This document shows positions 9,901 through 18,700 of a stretch of DNA of 64,000 nt, in pieces. A program made the position numbers and the translations under genes. The stretch's first letter is position 1, and each line of letters opens with the position of its first letter. The notes under the pieces are model-generated. The model was not told where the DNA came from. It saw only the letters and a program-made list of their open reading frames with translations, and did not search any database. The stretch is from Schizochytrium sp. CCTCC M209059 (Eukaryota; Sar; Bigyra; Thraustochytrida; Thraustochytriidae). The DNA is taken from positions 512,811 through 576,810 of the forward strand of contig KN805382.1 in the NCBI GenBank assembly GCA_000818945.1, written 5' to 3'.

Positions 9901-11755
9901 GCGACGTTGGAGGCAAAGAAGTGTCGGTCTCGCGGCTTGATACTTCGGCTGTTGCGAGAACGGACGATGCTCGAGACGACGAGCGTGTCCCCACGACAAG
10001 GTGGCGATCATGACCAGACACGTCGTACAGGGCAGTTGGGCCAACGCCCTGGAGCGGGCAAAAAGCGAGAAGTGAGCCAACCTCTTCGGCGTTAACGACG
10101 CAAGAAAATCCACGCTGATATTCGCGCGAGATGGTTGCTACATCAATGGCACGTTTCCAGACCTTGAAAAAGCCGTACAAAAGGTGCGAAGAGCACAGCT
10201 CCAGAGCCTCTAGCGCTTGTGAGCCGAGATCGAAATCGCTGCAGTTGGTCACGATATGGTCCCCATTAACAGCAAACCCGACACCATCGGAGGTCTTCCC
10301 GAAGCAAACGATTTGTAACCATTTTGCGTCAGGGAGACTTCCTTGAGCACTAACAACCACCCTGTGTGACTTTCTTTCCACGAGGGCGAGCTCAAGGCCG
10401 GCCGGAGACTCTTGCATGCGGAGACTGAGGTGACCAATGCGCATGATTTCGATCCACTCGGACGCGGGGCGCTCATTCTTTCGGTAAATCCATGTCTGTA
10501 TGGCCCAACCATCTCCTCCAGAGAGCTCTCCTTTGCTCAGTTGCAGGGTCTGGCCTTCGGTAAGGGCAACGGTTCGTAGCATTCGCTCAGCGCCCGTGTC
10601 GTTGATGGCTTCAACGTCGAGGTTCGCCTGAATGAGACGCGGCACACCAAGCATGATCAAGCGGTCCGCGCCTCGTGCTCTCCAGCCACGAAGTTCGCGC
10701 GCCGACCAGTGGCTGATCATGAGCGGGTAAGGATTCTTTTGCGAAGCATTCGCACGGTCGCGAACCGAGGCGTAGACGGCAGCGTAATTGCGTCCACTCG
10801 TGCGGGCCACGGTCCCTTTGACAAGCAAGGGGCCATTAGCATCTTGCTCGAGGAGACAACCCTCCACGCTTGTACCAAAAGCGCAATTTTGAGCATGTAG
10901 TGTGAAGGCGGGGCTGTCGCCTTGGCCAGGGCTAGGCTCGAGAACCCAGCGACCCTCTGGCCAGGAAAAGTACGGGTAAGAAAAGGCAAAGTGGTCATTG
11001 CCGGGCCTCCCGGGGAGCAGAGAGGGCCGAGCGGCACCGTTATGCACCCAGGAATTGCTGCGCATGGCTGCTTCGCGCGCCGCAGCATCGCCAAACGGAG
11101 ACTCGAGCGTGCGCGGTGCCGCACATGCATGAGCGAGCCCCCAGTGCGCGCCAGCCAATAGCTCTGCGACTTCTGGGGAGGCGTATTCAATTGCGGGCCC
11201 CAGTTCAAGCATGACTTCCGGAGACGAAACGGACCCCAACAGCAAGAGTTCGAGTATTTGGCGTCTTTCCAGCCTTAGAGGCCTGTTTCCGTCCTCGAGT
11301 ACAACGCGGGCAAGGGGGACAGCCAGAGACGCGAGCAAAGTCGGCTTGCGCGCAATCACGAGCCCCTGGAGGGTCCCGAGGACAAAAACATCCATATCGT
11401 GGCGAAGGGCCTTGACGAGGATGACAGCTGCGCCGTGCCCGGTAAAGCCAGGCTGGCACGCCGTTGCAAGACAGAGTACATGCATGGGCTCCGTATTTTG
11501 CAAAGAGGCTACAACCTCTGCCACAATGGGCGCCAGGTCGCCGCCATCGAGCTCTTCACAGTTGATATCTTGCGCAGCCCCACCAAAGATATCCGTAGCA
11601 ATGGAAGCTAGCTTCTGAGCTTTCTCGATGGCATCGCGACGGGCTTCCTTCTGGCCTGCTCTAGGTCCAGGCAGCTCGGGACGCGGGGGCGGCGGCGGCG
11701 GCGTCGTTGTCGCCGCCGCCGCGCCGAGCGCGCCTGACCTCAGCCAGGGTGTCAT
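3935..11755 (-). CDS. Giant ubiquitin-specific protease with ConA-like, RanBP2 zinc-finger and MABP modules
   Basis: A single 2606-residue frame without introns. Residues 1-30 are Ala/Pro-rich. Two beta-rich lectin/LamG-like (ConA-fold) regions lie at about 415-552 and 668-818. Three RanBP2-type zinc fingers (W-x-C-x2-C ... N ... C-x2-C) follow at about 885-1010; such fingers often bind ubiquitin. The USP core begins at about 1262 with the Cys box GLYNVCYQNSLLQAL, nucleophile C1268. The His box (SGHYFAYTRD) is near residue 2426. The roughly 1150 residues between the boxes hold several PITDL-type MABP segments (about 1400-1490, 1530-1560, 1620-1747, 1974-2079) and a poly-Ser tract near 1759-1780. 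MABP domains bind membranes in MVB12/DENN proteins. A membrane- or endosome-linked deubiquitinase is inferred. Confidence 0.88.
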   Translation of the reverse strand: MTPWLRSGALGAAAATTTPPPPPPRPELPGPRAGQKEARRDAIEKAQKLASIATDIFGGAAQDINCEELDGGDLAPIVAEVVASLQNTEPMHVLCLATACQPGFTGHGAAVILVKALRHDMDVFVLGTLQGLVIARKPTLLASLAVPLARVVLEDGNRPLRLERRQILELLLLGSVSSPEVMLELGPAIEYASPEVAELLAGAHWGLAHACAAPRTLESPFGDAAAREAAMRSNSWVHNGAARPSLLPGRPGNDHFAFSYPYFSWPEGRWVLEPSPGQGDSPAFTLHAQNCAFGTSVEGCLLEQDANGPLLVKGTVARTSGRNYAAVYASVRDRANASQKNPYPLMISHWSARELRGWRARGADRLIMLGVPRLIQANLDVEAINDTGAERMLRTVALTEGQTLQLSKGELSGGDGWAIQTWIYRKNERPASEWIEIMRIGHLSLRMQESPAGLELALVERKSHRVVVSAQGSLPDAKWLQIVCFGKTSDGVGFAVNGDHIVTNCSDFDLGSQALEALELCSSHLLYGFFKVWKRAIDVATISREYQRGFSCVVNAEEVGSLLAFCPLQGVGPTALYDVSGHDRHLVVGTRSSSRASSVLATAEVSSRETDTSLPPTSPLYGLHSQGELFSIGPVLDARSGQQAGVSLSPGASLWTQRRLPIADGAEAEFTMCIKPGTQACLVLHAGSYWDVLKYTYQRHGAFDRQVQLFLSVDTVSGHGFQYRISVQVAQPHIQTLVQLPCVGFTPSAEVGKSRDGIDIRVGIAYSNTHELSVLVNNNVLATLAADLPSLLRMTNLDGVLLGVMTNTQPLAVLRIQARAKESAGAESRRLPWEISGKSSLLAAADAPGVTNESSGSGSGTAQAAGDYSPLIDLSNAASSAAASETPQQWQCPVCTCLNAPSATMCEACDRPNPNSGSTSTALVPIASPGPSSDSSGASSQWACLQCTFRNAASNSVCEMCHQARPASAAPGDPGPSAASGVEEAWNCAMCTLRNPASNVVCSACGSQRPSVPASGPGTTSGAAGAEAGAGGLATTTATTTAAAASAPEQSAASNKIEDGKLRDAIKARCENLEAALQAEMARMADSLSDEGSGDDSGLPMLDSIVNWDTTLGTLDVVAAAGDEDRIVYELDGEYGDNQGRFQLLAHVDPASVTWRIAGAWLARGVGRNGPHYVDLRLDDAGERFFGTWAFGDAASGNWNAKLEADAEQCRGLVQRLRETTIVTSLKEMALRDAREAQIKVTDDERNFPFSPFASGLRNMEQGLYNVCYQNSLLQALFATSALRRALLFPPEGTMMDNALIHALRELFARLLVSQTPVFASRGLQRALSQDWRTGEQMDVSDFHNYVFAQLEDAFPQGALLDELFGYSVAQIRRCASCGTAKVMDEAGRGLAVTLPSQFMPITDITAVTCATKSRLHEVRVPDGFELIRANVNADKDDHPCVFLCVRRDPDAEPVTELLVRVVPGSDPIPGTPNGYRSVGVNLNPGPEPPAPTPAEAAASAASGASAPSPASTGNKPDQVYLFFQCGARGSPITDLNVLVGAENIASPPEDARVISTDLNPSWQARAVVTGVPVTAGATNASPGAGGGTGATVPVAQTAASGSTSGAGPATTPVKLCYMRGMPVTDVLVATAPLLNQTAEYQVLDTPLNLALDPSQSASSDVFLWFSDSRVFVKPITDLVLVERAQEAHFKENGFESCGTFVFRGGRTLMKRRGEGTPITQVSIFRAPRVVPPYRFNEVLDLYERRLTTDHRDNKRDGTSSSSSSSSSSSSSSSSPSSSAATVTTTPEAGDLPSASDEIAPAAQVKETPGGARIKADPIRALFDRNWLPQISSNEAKNGSGSSGSGSAGSNQNMDPPPGLAIGRGKTLQLRGLNEPVQAGFFHGSFSRLGPEGQAGILHGTAFFRPESLRWSFLGYACQENNNVNFVEFSFQDCGGGKWGLSGFAINSANSSTSIAAAQINVDGKRVSSTTQGAQGPIVDLCVLRDGEATPPGFEVISSFDNAQRCNLRDGDSTMSILLAARHSADPGEDPIAKVALFLADLEELPNGFQPVTHTPSGANADLNHGTGGVAMYLAYRRCSSAQTTRAVHRLALQWRNLSEKVPPGFSAIDRTVSNQMEANLTMTGTHKIFLCADERDSSAVIHPHVLNGTYETSWGDLHLYAVSTMREAMLVTGSFSAVSALTNTSPSEGLSLVLLPLEGDEGLEMGQSMLPSWTREAAKRRRPAGRKAPRADWIMCGSWTKTDAFGTDALRRAPTIWRGRKDASHCEVLASWSWAKTAGIVQLVQDTYVQLAIAKDPSELWRGGRKLFSDRRADHSIQSLVHHYFSSAVLDGSDMLMCDNEGVKRMHEQSTLMASPPEHLILTVKRMGFDYERGRAIKHLQSTRFDPVLVLPCGATADAAAEDIKDVPYGLYAVLVHTGANANSGHYFAYTRDASDESINERDSPTSPWRLLNDAKVLPVDWAMMTNQIEQSESNTVYLLFYRQLQPAGTEKASDLAGQHPAKKARTREQVDRDETREQHQANPRAMELERSFTSPSSSSSASGQHEQAPGLSPTHFQNVVSVLRQQPLPELLTSVMRENVVSHQQELERRTSSYYEACLQAMME
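6415..6485. repeat. Trinucleotide tract encoding poly-Ser in the ubiquitin protease
   Basis: An imperfect GAA/GAC/GAT run on the plus strand encodes about 20 consecutive serines in the antisense gene. It is likely length-variable. Confidence 0.75.
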
Positions 11756-12421
11756 CTTTCTCGCCGCGTTGCCGTGCTGTCGGTAAGGGTCTGCGCAGGC
11801 TCTCGGGCCACTGCGGTCTTCTTCTTCTCCTTTTCCTTTTACTTCTTGTCGGCGCTCAGCTCCCTCCTGCTGCGCTCCGCCCGCCGCGCCCGCGCAGCCG
11901 AAGAGGCGAGGGTCTCAAGCGACTGTCTGCAAGCACGTTCGGGTTTGATGACGAGGAACATCGTTGACTCAAACTCTCAAGACAAACCTAGTAAACGAGA
12001 AAAACAAGCGCGAAAAACAGAGAAACTATCCAATAACAGTTGGAAAACTAGAAATCACTTCCTTACGTATCACACTACGTACACCAACCGGCTGCCAAAA
12101 ACGATGGCGACTGCCGCGAGATTTATACATTAATTCTGCTGTCAACACGAAGGCAACGAAAGGAAGGATAAAGGAGAATAATGCAAAAACAGCATAAGCA
12201 GCAACAAAAAAGCAATAGCAAAAGCAGCACCATGAACAATAACAAGAACCGGGCGAGACGTATTTGCGCCCATGAAAAGCAAATCGAGGGGCAAGCTTCC
12301 GTTGCGTGAACGAAGTGAGAGCAAAAGGATCGTTGTGATATGTATTTTCGCACTATGATCAAGAGACCCAAGCCATCGGACAGGTGAAAACAGAGATAAT
12401 TATTACATTCGCTGCGTCAAC
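11756..12421. other. Intergenic, promoter side of the ubiquitin protease gene
   Basis: 666 bp between the protease start codon and the stop of the next minus-strand gene. The part from about 11940 to 12420 is AT-rich compared with the flanking genes, with A-rich AGC/AAC runs near 12190-12250. No gene was seen. Confidence 0.5.
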
Positions 12422-13957
12422 TCACCAGCCGCGGGTGTCGCGGCGCTTGTTGGGCTTGGAGCTTTGCTTCCTGTGACGTTTACGTCGCTTGTTCTGGCGA
12501 GAACTCAGAGGTCTTCGCGCAGAGCGTTTCGATGACGATGATGATCCTGCTTCTGCTGCTGCTGGCCGCAAGTCCTCGTCGTTTTCGTCCTCGTCCTCGT
12601 CTTCGTCATCGTCTTGCTGATCGTCATCGTCTTCCTTGCCATGAGCTTTGCCTTGAGTATTATCGGCTTTGGGGCCAACGTCTTCGCCATCATCATCATT
12701 ATCATCACCTCCTTCTTCTTCGCCCTCTTCGTCGCTCTCATCTTGAGCAACTTCTTCGAAAGGGTCGATATCGACACTTTGGTACATGCGCGCAAGCACG
12801 GAAACTTCGGCATCATCGTCGTCGGCGTCTGCACTGACGACGGCTTCCCCCTCTTTTCCAGTTTGAAATGCTTGGAGTGCAGTAGCAATCATTTCGCGCC
12901 AGCATGGATCCGCATCTCGCCACGCGCTAATAGATCGAACAAAGTACACAATGGCCTCCTCCTCCTTGTCCCAAGAGGGTTCTTCAAGGGTAGGCAGATC
13001 GGCCTTTGACTTGACAAAGCTGGAAATGGCAGCGTCAAGGGTTTGCGAGACAATCTCGTCGACCTCACTTCCGTCCACGGCTTCCTCATATGCACCATCG
13101 AGAAGCAGGCACCGCGCCACAGCAGGATTGGCAGCGACAGCGCGATCGATGGCAGCCGTTGCCATTTTTTCGGCATCCTCGCCCTCGTTGAGCACGAATG
13201 CAGCCACATGCGCATAAAGAGCCGTATCCCAGAGGAGCATACGTGCGAAGGGGCCTGCGGTACTCATGTCAACATTTTCGAGGTGCGCCGTTTCCGTGGC
13301 GTCGCGCATCTTATCGAGGTCGGCATCTTGGAACGCGTGAGCTACAGCCAGCCAGGGGACCCAGAGGCCGAGGGCACCGTCTTCATCACTGACCTGGAGT
13401 TTTGCAACAATGTCGCCAATCTTCCTGGCGCGGGCCATGGCGCTCCCCACGAGAGCCGTGTCTGCGCTCTGGGCGAGGCGGATGGCAAGCTCAAGGTAGC
13501 GGCCTGCGAGTTCGCGCGTGCGAACATGCTTGCCCCAGTGGCCCTTGAACTTGGCAAGGATGTCCTCGCCCTTGTTCTGCTCGCGCTCCTCCTCCTCGAG
13601 TGTCAGACGCTCCTTCTTGGCGTGGTAGTCTGGGTAAAGCCACGGGTAGGCCTCCTCGGCAGGGCGCGCCGCGCCGCTAAGCTTGTTCGGATCGTACTTT
13701 TTCTTCGCGGCCTCTCGGGCGCGGAGGTGTTCGGCCTTGCCGGGGTACCAGCACTTGAGCTCGTCCTCGTCCTTTTCGATGCCGTCGCGGAGCTGCTGCA
13801 CGAGCAATTCCAGCTTCTGCTTCCTCCTGCGCGCCGAGGAGTCCCGTGCGAGCGACTCCTCGAGCGTCTTATCGCGCGCGAGGTGCTTGTCCACGAGCGC
13901 CTCCGCGTGCGCCGCGCCCAGAGCCGCCTTGCCCGCCGCCGCGCGTCGCGCCTGCAC
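12422..13957 (-). CDS. Acidic nuclear protein, unknown family, 5' end unresolved
   Basis: A long frame with strong protein character. Its N-terminal half is basic/helical with a WYPGK and a YPWLYPDYH segment, and the middle is Ala/Leu-rich and helical (repeat-like helices). An extremely acidic Asp/Glu run (about residues 390-470) and a basic Lys/Arg tail that should act as a nuclear localisation signal end it. I do not recognise the family. The frame begins here at a GTG and stays open without any ATG up to about 14280, and the next internal ATG is about 170 codons in. The true start is therefore probably on an upstream exon joined by splicing. The charge pattern suggests a nuclear or nucleolar chaperone-like or processing factor; this is inference. 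Confidence 0.6.
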   Translation of the reverse strand: MQARRAAAGKAALGAAHAEALVDKHLARDKTLEESLARDSSARRRKQKLELLVQQLRDGIEKDEDELKCWYPGKAEHLRAREAAKKKYDPNKLSGAARPAEEAYPWLYPDYHAKKERLTLEEEEREQNKGEDILAKFKGHWGKHVRTRELAGRYLELAIRLAQSADTALVGSAMARARKIGDIVAKLQVSDEDGALGLWVPWLAVAHAFQDADLDKMRDATETAHLENVDMSTAGPFARMLLWDTALYAHVAAFVLNEGEDAEKMATAAIDRAVAANPAVARCLLLDGAYEEAVDGSEVDEIVSQTLDAAISSFVKSKADLPTLEEPSWDKEEEAIVYFVRSISAWRDADPCWREMIATALQAFQTGKEGEAVVSADADDDDAEVSVLARMYQSVDIDPFEEVAQDESDEEGEEEGGDDNDDDGEDVGPKADNTQGKAHGKEDDDDQQDDDEDEDEDENDEDLRPAAAEAGSSSSSKRSARRPLSSRQNKRRKRHRKQSSKPNKRRDTRGW

Positions 13958-14755
13958 GCGCGCGACGCGCCGCCCCGCCGCGCGCTCGCGTCGCTGCGCC
14001 GCGCGCCATCGTGCGTGGAAAACGCTTTTCGCGATCGCGATTTGCTCGACGTGCTTTGGTTGGTTGGTCGAGTCCCCGTCCCCGCGCTCGGTACCGCTCT
14101 CTGGGACGCCGCCAGGGCAAGGGTCCTGGAAAGTGGGACGCGCGTCGAAGCGAGGTACCGCCGAGGGGTACCGCGATGGGGGACCTGGGACGGCCAGGTT
14201 TGGCGGTGTGCTGGAGACCTTTTTGGACGCGGAGAAGCCTTCGAAGCAGCGCGCTGGCGGGCGTAACGCTTGGCGACAATGTTAGTGGATTGACAATGAT
14301 AAATGAGGAGTCGTGGTATTTAAGCGTATGACGAGAACGCGATGAGCACGGTGCCTGGGACGGCTTGACTTTCTGAAGTTCTTCTCCTTCTTCGTCTTCT
14401 TCTTCTTCTTCTCCGCGTATAACTAACCTGTGCCTCTCGGCGAAGCAGCGCAAGCAAACTGGTCGCAGATTCTGGCTTTCACGCTAGCGAAGATGCCCGG
14501 ACTCGCAAATTTCGAGCGTCCGCGAGATCGCGACCAGCAAGCACGGCTTCCCGCACAAAAGGTGCCAACTTCTGCCAAGCCTCCTCTTCTTCTTCTTCTT
14601 CTTCTTCTTCTTCTTCGTCTTCTACTGCAGCAAGGTTGGCGAAGCGGGGCTCGCAAAGTTGGCGCAGAGCGCGAACTAGCCCGGCTACCCGGAGCTTTCG
14701 CGCGGACTCGGAGCGGGCGCGGGAAGAGGCCCGGCAGCGGCGTCCGGGTCCGAGA
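13958..14755. other. Divergent 5' region between acidic-protein and lipid-kinase genes
   Basis: It includes the still-open upstream frame of the acidic protein (to about 14280), which translates to plausible basic helical sequence near 13960-14050. A 5' exon may therefore lie here. A (CTT)n run at about 14583-14620 and a shorter one at about 14385-14412 flank the lipid-kinase start. No complete extra gene was seen. Confidence 0.45.
14583..14620. repeat. (CTT)n microsatellite
   Basis: About twelve CTT units, 140 bp upstream of the lipid-kinase ATG, in its presumed leader or promoter. Confidence 0.8.
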
Positions 14756-15613
14756 ATGGACGGTGACGACGGAGGGGACGATGGGACGCGCCATGACGAA
14801 GGGCCTGGACTTGGCGTGACCGGCGGGGCAACCGCGGCGACGGCGGTGGCCGTGGCGGTGGCCGTCGTCGCCGCGCAGTACGTGGTGAACGCCGTCGGCG
14901 CGGCGCGGAATCGCGCGTCGGCAGGAGAAGGGGAGAAAAGATCTGGAGAGGATCGCGGGCTGGAACTCACGAGACGCTTCCAGCACGCTCTCACGGGGTG
15001 CCTCTTTGTGGCCGCGTCTGCGAGCGGAGTCCTGACCTGGACGCAGCAGATCGTCACGCTCATATTGTCGACGGCTTGGTTCTACCTCGTGCATCGCCTC
15101 CGTCTCTTGTATCCCAGCCTGAACGAGTATCTGATGGCCAATTTTGGAGCCATTGCACGGCCCAGCGAAGCTGCTGGCCGCATTCCAGGAGCGTTTTTCT
15201 TCTTGCTCGGGTCGTCCATCTGCCGCTTCTGCTTCCGGGATCGCGAGTTTCACCTCGGCATCCTACTTCTGGCCTTTGGAGATCCCGCTGCAGGCCTCGT
15301 GGGCACACTTTGGAAGCGTTATCATACCTCTAGCGGAGACCAAAAACCGAGCCAAGGAAAATCTTTTGCCGGCTCTACAGGCGCTCTCGTTGCTTGCGCA
15401 GCCGTGACTTTCGTGTACAGTACCTTTTTCGACTGCAAGCATGAATCATTGAATGTGCGTTTCGTTCTCGCACTTGTTGCAGGCTGCATTGGAGCTCTGG
15501 CAGAACGGGTTGATATTGCCGGCCTCGACGACAATCTGACGATGCCCGTACTCTGTGCCTCTGGCCTGCATCTATTTGGGGATGATTCTGCGTGCAACCC
15601 GGCAAGTTCATGA
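14756..15613 (+). CDS. CTP-dependent lipid kinase, DGK1/phytol-kinase/dolichol-kinase family
   Basis: 285 residues, polytopic. Enzymes of this family use CTP to phosphorylate a membrane lipid alcohol (diacylglycerol, phytol or dolichol). Family motifs are present: the RRFQHALTG helix at about 73-81, GDPAAGLVG at 175-183, KSFAGSTGA at 202-210 and the C-terminal GLDDNLTMPVL at 256-266. Hydrophobic segments lie at about 25-48, 80-112, 144-160, 168-186, 204-225 and 234-250. Length and the final LDDNLT motif fit yeast DGK1 or plant phytol kinases better than long dolichol kinases, but the substrate cannot be fixed from sequence. Likely in the ER or plastid-like membranes. The ATG at 14756 was chosen; upstream in-frame sequence starts only at TTG. 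Confidence 0.83.
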   Translation: MDGDDGGDDGTRHDEGPGLGVTGGATAATAVAVAVAVVAAQYVVNAVGAARNRASAGEGEKRSGEDRGLELTRRFQHALTGCLFVAASASGVLTWTQQIVTLILSTAWFYLVHRLRLLYPSLNEYLMANFGAIARPSEAAGRIPGAFFFLLGSSICRFCFRDREFHLGILLLAFGDPAAGLVGTLWKRYHTSSGDQKPSQGKSFAGSTGALVACAAVTFVYSTFFDCKHESLNVRFVLALVAGCIGALAERVDIAGLDDNLTMPVLCASGLHLFGDDSACNPASS

Positions 15614-15776
15614 AAGAAGATGCGATCGTCACGATCGCCCTCTTCCTTTCCTAGGCTACCCTACATTACGGTAGATGCCGCCATGTGTGTCTACAAGTTC
15701 ATTCTTCATTATGATTAAACCAAATCCGTTATAAATCATCCTTTGTACCTTGCAGAAAATCTCTTCTTCTTTTTTT

Positions 15777-18700
15777 TTATGAAGCGGAAGGAGCCAGAGA
15801 GGGGGTCGACTCATTTTTTGACTTCGTTTCTTCTTGTGTTCCCTCTGTCTTCGTGACATTTGCGATGAGAGTTGGGAACTCAGACGTGGACGTCGCCTCC
15901 TTTCTCACCGCAGGCGCTTCCGTTGATGCAGACCCAGAAGTGTCAGTCTCGTTCGCCACCTTCAGTTCGGCGGGCGTCGTGTTGGCAGCAGAATCATCGC
16001 TCGTGACTGTCGCGGGTTTCGACTCGTGCGCAGCCGATTCTAATACTTTGGACTCGACCTTTTCCTTGACAGGCGGGGCAACACTTTCGCTCGCGGCTTT
16101 CTCTTCAGAGGGTACCGCAGCACTCTCGCTAGAAATTGCCACAGCGTTCGACTCGTGCGCAGCCGGTTCACTCGATCTGGAGTCAGTCTTTTCTTCCCCG
16201 GGTGCCACGACGCTGTCGTTCGGCGCTTTCTTTTCAGATGGTGCCGCAGCACTCTCGCTAGAGATTGCCGCAGCGTTCAACTCGTGCGCAGCCGATTTCA
16301 TCGATCTAGATTCGACCTTTTCGTCACTGGGTACAACAGCGCTTTCACTCGCCACCTTTGCCTCGGCCGGCACTGCAGCACTCTCGCTGGAGACTGCCGA
16401 AGTGTTCGATTCGTGCGCGGCCGATTCCATCGATTCAGATTCGACCTCTTCTTCCCCGGGTGCCATGACGCTGTCGTTCGCTGCTCTCTCTTCATTGTGC
16501 GCCGCAGCACTCTCGCTGGAGACTGCCGCAGTGTTCGATTCGTGTGCGGCCGATTCCATCGATTTAGATTCCATCGATTTAGATTCGACCTTTTCTTCCC
16601 CGGGTGCCATGACGCTGTCGTTCGCTGCTCTCTCTTCAGTGTGCGCCGCAGCACTCTCGCTGGAGACCGTCGAGGCGTTTGCTTTGTGCGCAGCCGATTC
16701 CGTCGATCCGGATTCGACTTCTTCTACGCCGGGCGCGTCATCAGTTTCCTTCGCCCCTTTCTCTTCGGATGGCGCCGCCTCGATAGCATTGCCATCGCCA
16801 GAGATCGCCGCAGCCTTTGATCCGTGCGCAGCTGACTCCGCCGAATCGAGTTCGGCCTTTTCTTCACCTCGCGAAAGGTTTGCAGCAACTGATCCACTTG
16901 GTGCCTTGCTTGCGTCTGACTCTGGCGCGTTATCGCCCACCGCTTCAGCGTTTACTTTTGCCGGCGCGGCGCCTCCTGCTTCACTGTCTGAGCGCGCGAC
17001 AGCACTCGTCGAAGTGAGCACGGCTCCCTTGGAGTTGTCTGGCACATCCTTTGCCGAGAGCGTCTTGGTCTGCTGCTCCGAGTCTGTCCCAGGGGCTGCA
17101 GCTTGCTTAACCGACGTGGAGGAGGAGGAGGAGGAGGAGGAGGAGGTGGTGGTGGTGGTGGTACTGCCGCTCACCCCGTGCTGAGCCCTGGTGTCGGGGG
17201 CACTTGCCTCCTTGACAATTTCCATTGGCTGGACCTCTACATCAGCCTTTACACGGGAATTCTGCGCAAGCTCAACACGAGGAGCTTGAGCCGGCTCGGT
17301 TGCCTCTGTCTTAACCTTGGAGACCGCGGCTGGTTGTGGAAACGGGGAAACGTCAGAAATCTCACGTTTGAGTGTTGTTGATGAAGACGACGGAGAGTGG
17401 TCCCCACCCCGTGGACCGCGGGGCTGTCTCGTTTTGAGCAGCTGCTCAAGAGGCACATTGGCCAATTTGGCGTGCACAAGCGCCTCCACGGGAATGACAA
17501 GAAGGTACTCCACTTCGACGGCAAGATCTGGGGCGAACATGCGCGCACCCGAATCCAGAGAAACTTCGGCAATCGGTGGAGTGCCCTCTCGAACGAGGTC
17601 CACCGTGCCCCAACCAAATTGGGTTTCAACGCGCATCGATCTGGCCGCCGCGACAGCCACACAATACGTCCGAATTCCTGTGCGACGGAGCACAACGCCA
17701 AGACCATCCGGAGTCATGACCTGCATACCAACAACGACGTGCTCTTCGTCTCGCTCGGCAGGGTCTTGCTCCATGGAGACGCCAATGTCTTCGTCGAACG
17801 CGGCGTCAACCCAAGCGCCGTAGCGATTGCTCGACCACGACGTCGGATTCAGGTAACTGATTTGGCGGTCGTCTAAAGCGTCAGCCTGACGTGAAATATC
17901 CTCAAAGCTGATGAGGCCGCCGTAGAGGCGCTTCATCTCCTTGAAGAACATAAACATCGCCTCTCGTTGCACAAGGCGATAGCGATCACGGTCGCGCGCC
18001 GCCGCAGATCGTACTGTTGCCGTGGCGCTAAGGCTGCTCTGCGTGCTATTGGCCCGACGTAAGAGGCCAGGACCGGCGGCAGTCGCGGCGGTGCCAGCAT
18101 TAGATGGCGACAGGTGGCCCTCGTCAACGAGAACTTTGCGGCGCACCTTGACTTCCACACGACCCAAAGGCTCACCGCCATCGGCAGAGACTTGGTTCAC
18201 GAGGTCGACAACCGTCCCAATGACCGCCTGGATGGAAATCTTGGGAAGCCCACTCGACTCTGCGGCGCCACTCGCATACTGCTGATAATCCTTCATGAGC
18301 GCCTTGGGGCCAAATTTGCTCAACTCCCTCTTGGTGGTCTCAACGTAGCGGTATACGCGCTGACCTGACCGATCGTCCGCGCGGTCAGAGAACGAGTACA
18401 ATGGCATAATGGAGGCAAATTGGCCAGGACCCGGGTGCCGAGGCAGCCAGTCCTCGGCGCGGCCTGCCTGCTTAGGAAAGACGACTTGAACTGCGTCGGT
18501 GCGCGCGTCCACGATCTCGACAGCGAACCACTTGCGCGAACGCCGGTGATAGGCGTCAATACGATGACCGCTTTGCAAATCATCGACGCTGCCAATCCCG
18601 TAGCCCCACTTCAGCGACGACTCTCCCGTGCTGGGTTCTTCAGGAACTGTGCACGAGGCAAAGTGCGGGTCCACCCGCTTAAGCATCGAGCAGGTAAAGT

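Noticed and set aside
13043..14266. A 407-codon plus-strand frame
   Set aside because: Antisense of the acidic nuclear protein, Arg/Leu-rich and without domains.
15853..17184. A 443-codon plus-strand Ser/Ala-rich frame
   Set aside because: Antisense of the repetitive methyltransferase tail. Its repeats are explained by the sense gene.
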